This document shows, one piece after another, positions 58,739 to 59,867 of a stretch of DNA of 59,867 nt. A model generated the notes under the pieces. That model was not told the origin of the DNA and made no database searches. It was given only the letters and a program-made list of their open reading frames with translations. This DNA comes from Streptomyces sp. JHA26 (lineage in GTDB: Bacteria; Actinomycetota; Actinomycetes; Streptomycetales; Streptomycetaceae). Made by a program: the position numbers and the translations under genes. The stretch spans positions 1-59,867 of the forward strand of contig NZ_BDJC01000045.1 in NCBI RefSeq assembly GCF_002005565.1. The letters are read 5' to 3'. Within the stretch, counting starts at the first letter, position 1. The number at the start of each line of letters is the position of its first letter.

Positions 58739-59867
58739 GTGCAGGAGAAGGTCGCCCCGCCCACGCCTCCCGTGTCCCTCGCGGCCCTGCTGTCCCGCGA
58801 GGACCTCGCCCTGCGCCAGATCACCGGACCCCCGGCGGCTCAGGTGGTGATCCACTGGGCGCACACCTCCGAGATGGCCGACCCCTACCCGTACCTGCTG
58901 GGCGGCGAGCTGCTGCTGACGGCGGGCGTGCACATCCCCGCCGACGGGGCGGGCGACGACTTCGACGCGTACGTCGCCCGGATCGTGGCGGCGGGCGGCG
59001 CCGCCCTCGGCTTCGGGGTGGCGCCGGTGCACGACACGGTGCCGCGGGCGCTGGTCGCGGCCTGCGAGGCGCACGGGCTGCCGCTGGTGGAGGTGCCGCC
59101 GCGGACGACGTTCTCCGCCGTGGCCCGCGCCGTGTGGCAGCTGATGGCGCAGGCGCGGCTGGCCGAGCTGCGGCGGGTCTCCGAGGCCCAGCGGCAACTG
59201 GCCGCCGCGGCCTCCCGGCCGGACCCGGTGCCGTCGGTGCTGCGGCGGCTGGCCGCGCGGCTCGACGGCCGGGCGGTGCTGTACGGGCCGGAGGGCGCCG
59301 AGATCGCGGCGGCGGGACGGGAGCCGGCGGGCGAGGTGCGCGAGGCCCTGGTGAGGCTGACCCGGTTCGTCACCAGCCGGGCCTCCACGACCGCCACCGA
59401 CACGGTCGCCGGCACCCGTCTGGCGGCCTACGCCCTCGGCACCGGCGGGGGCGGGGGCGGGGGCTTCGTCCTCGGGGTGGCGGCCCCGCAGCGGGAGTCC
59501 GGGGACCACACCATCGCCTCGGTCGCCGCGGTGCTGCTCTCCCTGCTCACCGGGGAGCACCGGAGCGGCACGGGCGCGGCCCGCTCGTCCGCCCTGGTGC
59601 GGCTGCTGTTGGGCGCCCGCCCCGAACAGGTCGCGCCCCTGCTCGGCGGTGGCGAGGACACCCGCTGGCACGTCGTGCACGCCCGGCCGGACTGCGGTCC
59701 TCCCGACCCGGTGGCGGCCTCCGCCCTGGGCGCGGCCCTCGGCTCCCCGCTGGTCGACCCGGCCGGTGACGTCGTCCGGGTCCTGGTGCCGGCCGGCCCG
59801 GGGGCCCGGGGCGGGGCGGACGGGCCGCCGGGGACGGAGCCGCAGGGCACGGCGGCGCGGGGCGACA
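58739..59867 (+). CDS. PucR-type transcriptional regulator (cut by window end)
   Basis: At least 376 residues, with no stop before the edge. The N-terminal PucR domain is clear (LALRQITGPPAAQVVIHWAH, then SEMADPYPYLLGGELLLTAG). A coiled-coil-prone linker (QARLAELRRVSEAQRQLAAA) and a GAF-like region (around RLDGRAVLYGPEGAEIAAAG) follow. The C-terminal HTH expected in this family lies beyond the window. PucR proteins activate purine, amine or polyamine catabolic genes. The divergent agmatinase/ThDP pair is the natural target. Confidence 0.85.
   Translation, partial: MQEKVAPPTPPVSLAALLSREDLALRQITGPPAAQVVIHWAHTSEMADPYPYLLGGELLLTAGVHIPADGAGDDFDAYVARIVAAGGAALGFGVAPVHDTVPRALVAACEAHGLPLVEVPPRTTFSAVARAVWQLMAQARLAELRRVSEAQRQLAAAASRPDPVPSVLRRLAARLDGRAVLYGPEGAEIAAAGREPAGEVREALVRLTRFVTSRASTTATDTVAGTRLAAYALGTGGGGGGGFVLGVAAPQRESGDHTIASVAAVLLSLLTGEHRSGTGAARSSALVRLLLGARPEQVAPLLGGGEDTRWHVVHARPDCGPPDPVAASALGAALGSPLVDPAGDVVRVLVPAGPGARGGADGPPGTEPQGTAARGD

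Overview
The window is actinobacterial, almost certainly Streptomyces. Base composition is very GC-rich with strong third-position GC bias, GTG starts and 4-bp GTGA/ATGA gene overlaps are frequent, and the gene set is typical: a gamma-butyrolactone synthase and receptor, a DUF2637 protein, Tat-exported enzymes and many LacI/TetR/MarR regulators. I saw no tRNA, rRNA or CRISPR array. All product names rest on reading motifs in the translated sequence; no database search was possible.

Layout. (1) 0.7-6.8 kb: a ribose operon (rbsR, rbsA, a fused permease/binding protein, rbsK, rbsD) behind twin operator repeats. (2) 6.9-11.0 kb: a pentapeptide-repeat protein, an orphan Imm49-type immunity protein and what looks like a decayed type VII (ESX) secretion locus: an internally shortened EccD, a ParA/MinD-like ATPase and a stub resembling the start of EccC. 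(3) 11.1-12.8 kb: an imine-reductase-like enzyme, a paralogue that has lost its middle, and a divergent HxlR regulator. (4) 13.1-35.6 kb: an accessory block that I read as a gamma-butyrolactone-controlled biosynthetic cluster for a C7-cyclitol. (5) 35.8-42.4 kb: a LacI-controlled sugar/polyol catabolic operon, a frameshifted isomerase gene and a DUF2637 membrane protein. (6) 42.6-59.9 kb: mostly housekeeping and secreted functions (EamA exporter/LysR pair, GH3 glycosidase, S37 peptidase, a fused ABC exporter, VOC protein, secreted endonuclease I, TPP enzyme plus agmatinase, and a PucR-type regulator cut by the window end).

How the cluster may work. An AfsA homologue with a TTA codon, an ArpA-type receptor and a JadW2-like reductase/epimerase make and sense a butyrolactone. 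A second TetR protein and a catalytically degenerate IS701-type transposase follow. The minus-strand operon 25805-17932 encodes a valiolone-synthase-type cyclase (substrate family: sedoheptulose 7-phosphate), two cupin proteins, a zinc alcohol dehydrogenase, a short-chain dehydrogenase, a two-domain VOC protein resembling cyclitol epimerases, a KAS III-like protein with a Ser-His-Asp triad, and a transaldolase-fold protein lacking the Schiff-base lysine. The divergent plus-strand genes add a quinone oxidoreductase, an MFS exporter, a Tat-exported bicovalent FAD oxidase and a hydrolase. To the right lie a MarR regulator, a membrane acyltransferase, a sugar-porter-type MFS protein and an atypical sulfotransferase. 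No aminotransferase or glycosyltransferase is visible, so an oxidised, acylated and perhaps sulfated non-amino cyclitol is the best guess. Short palindromes shared between promoters suggest that both the butyrolactone system and the MarR protein control the cyclase operon.
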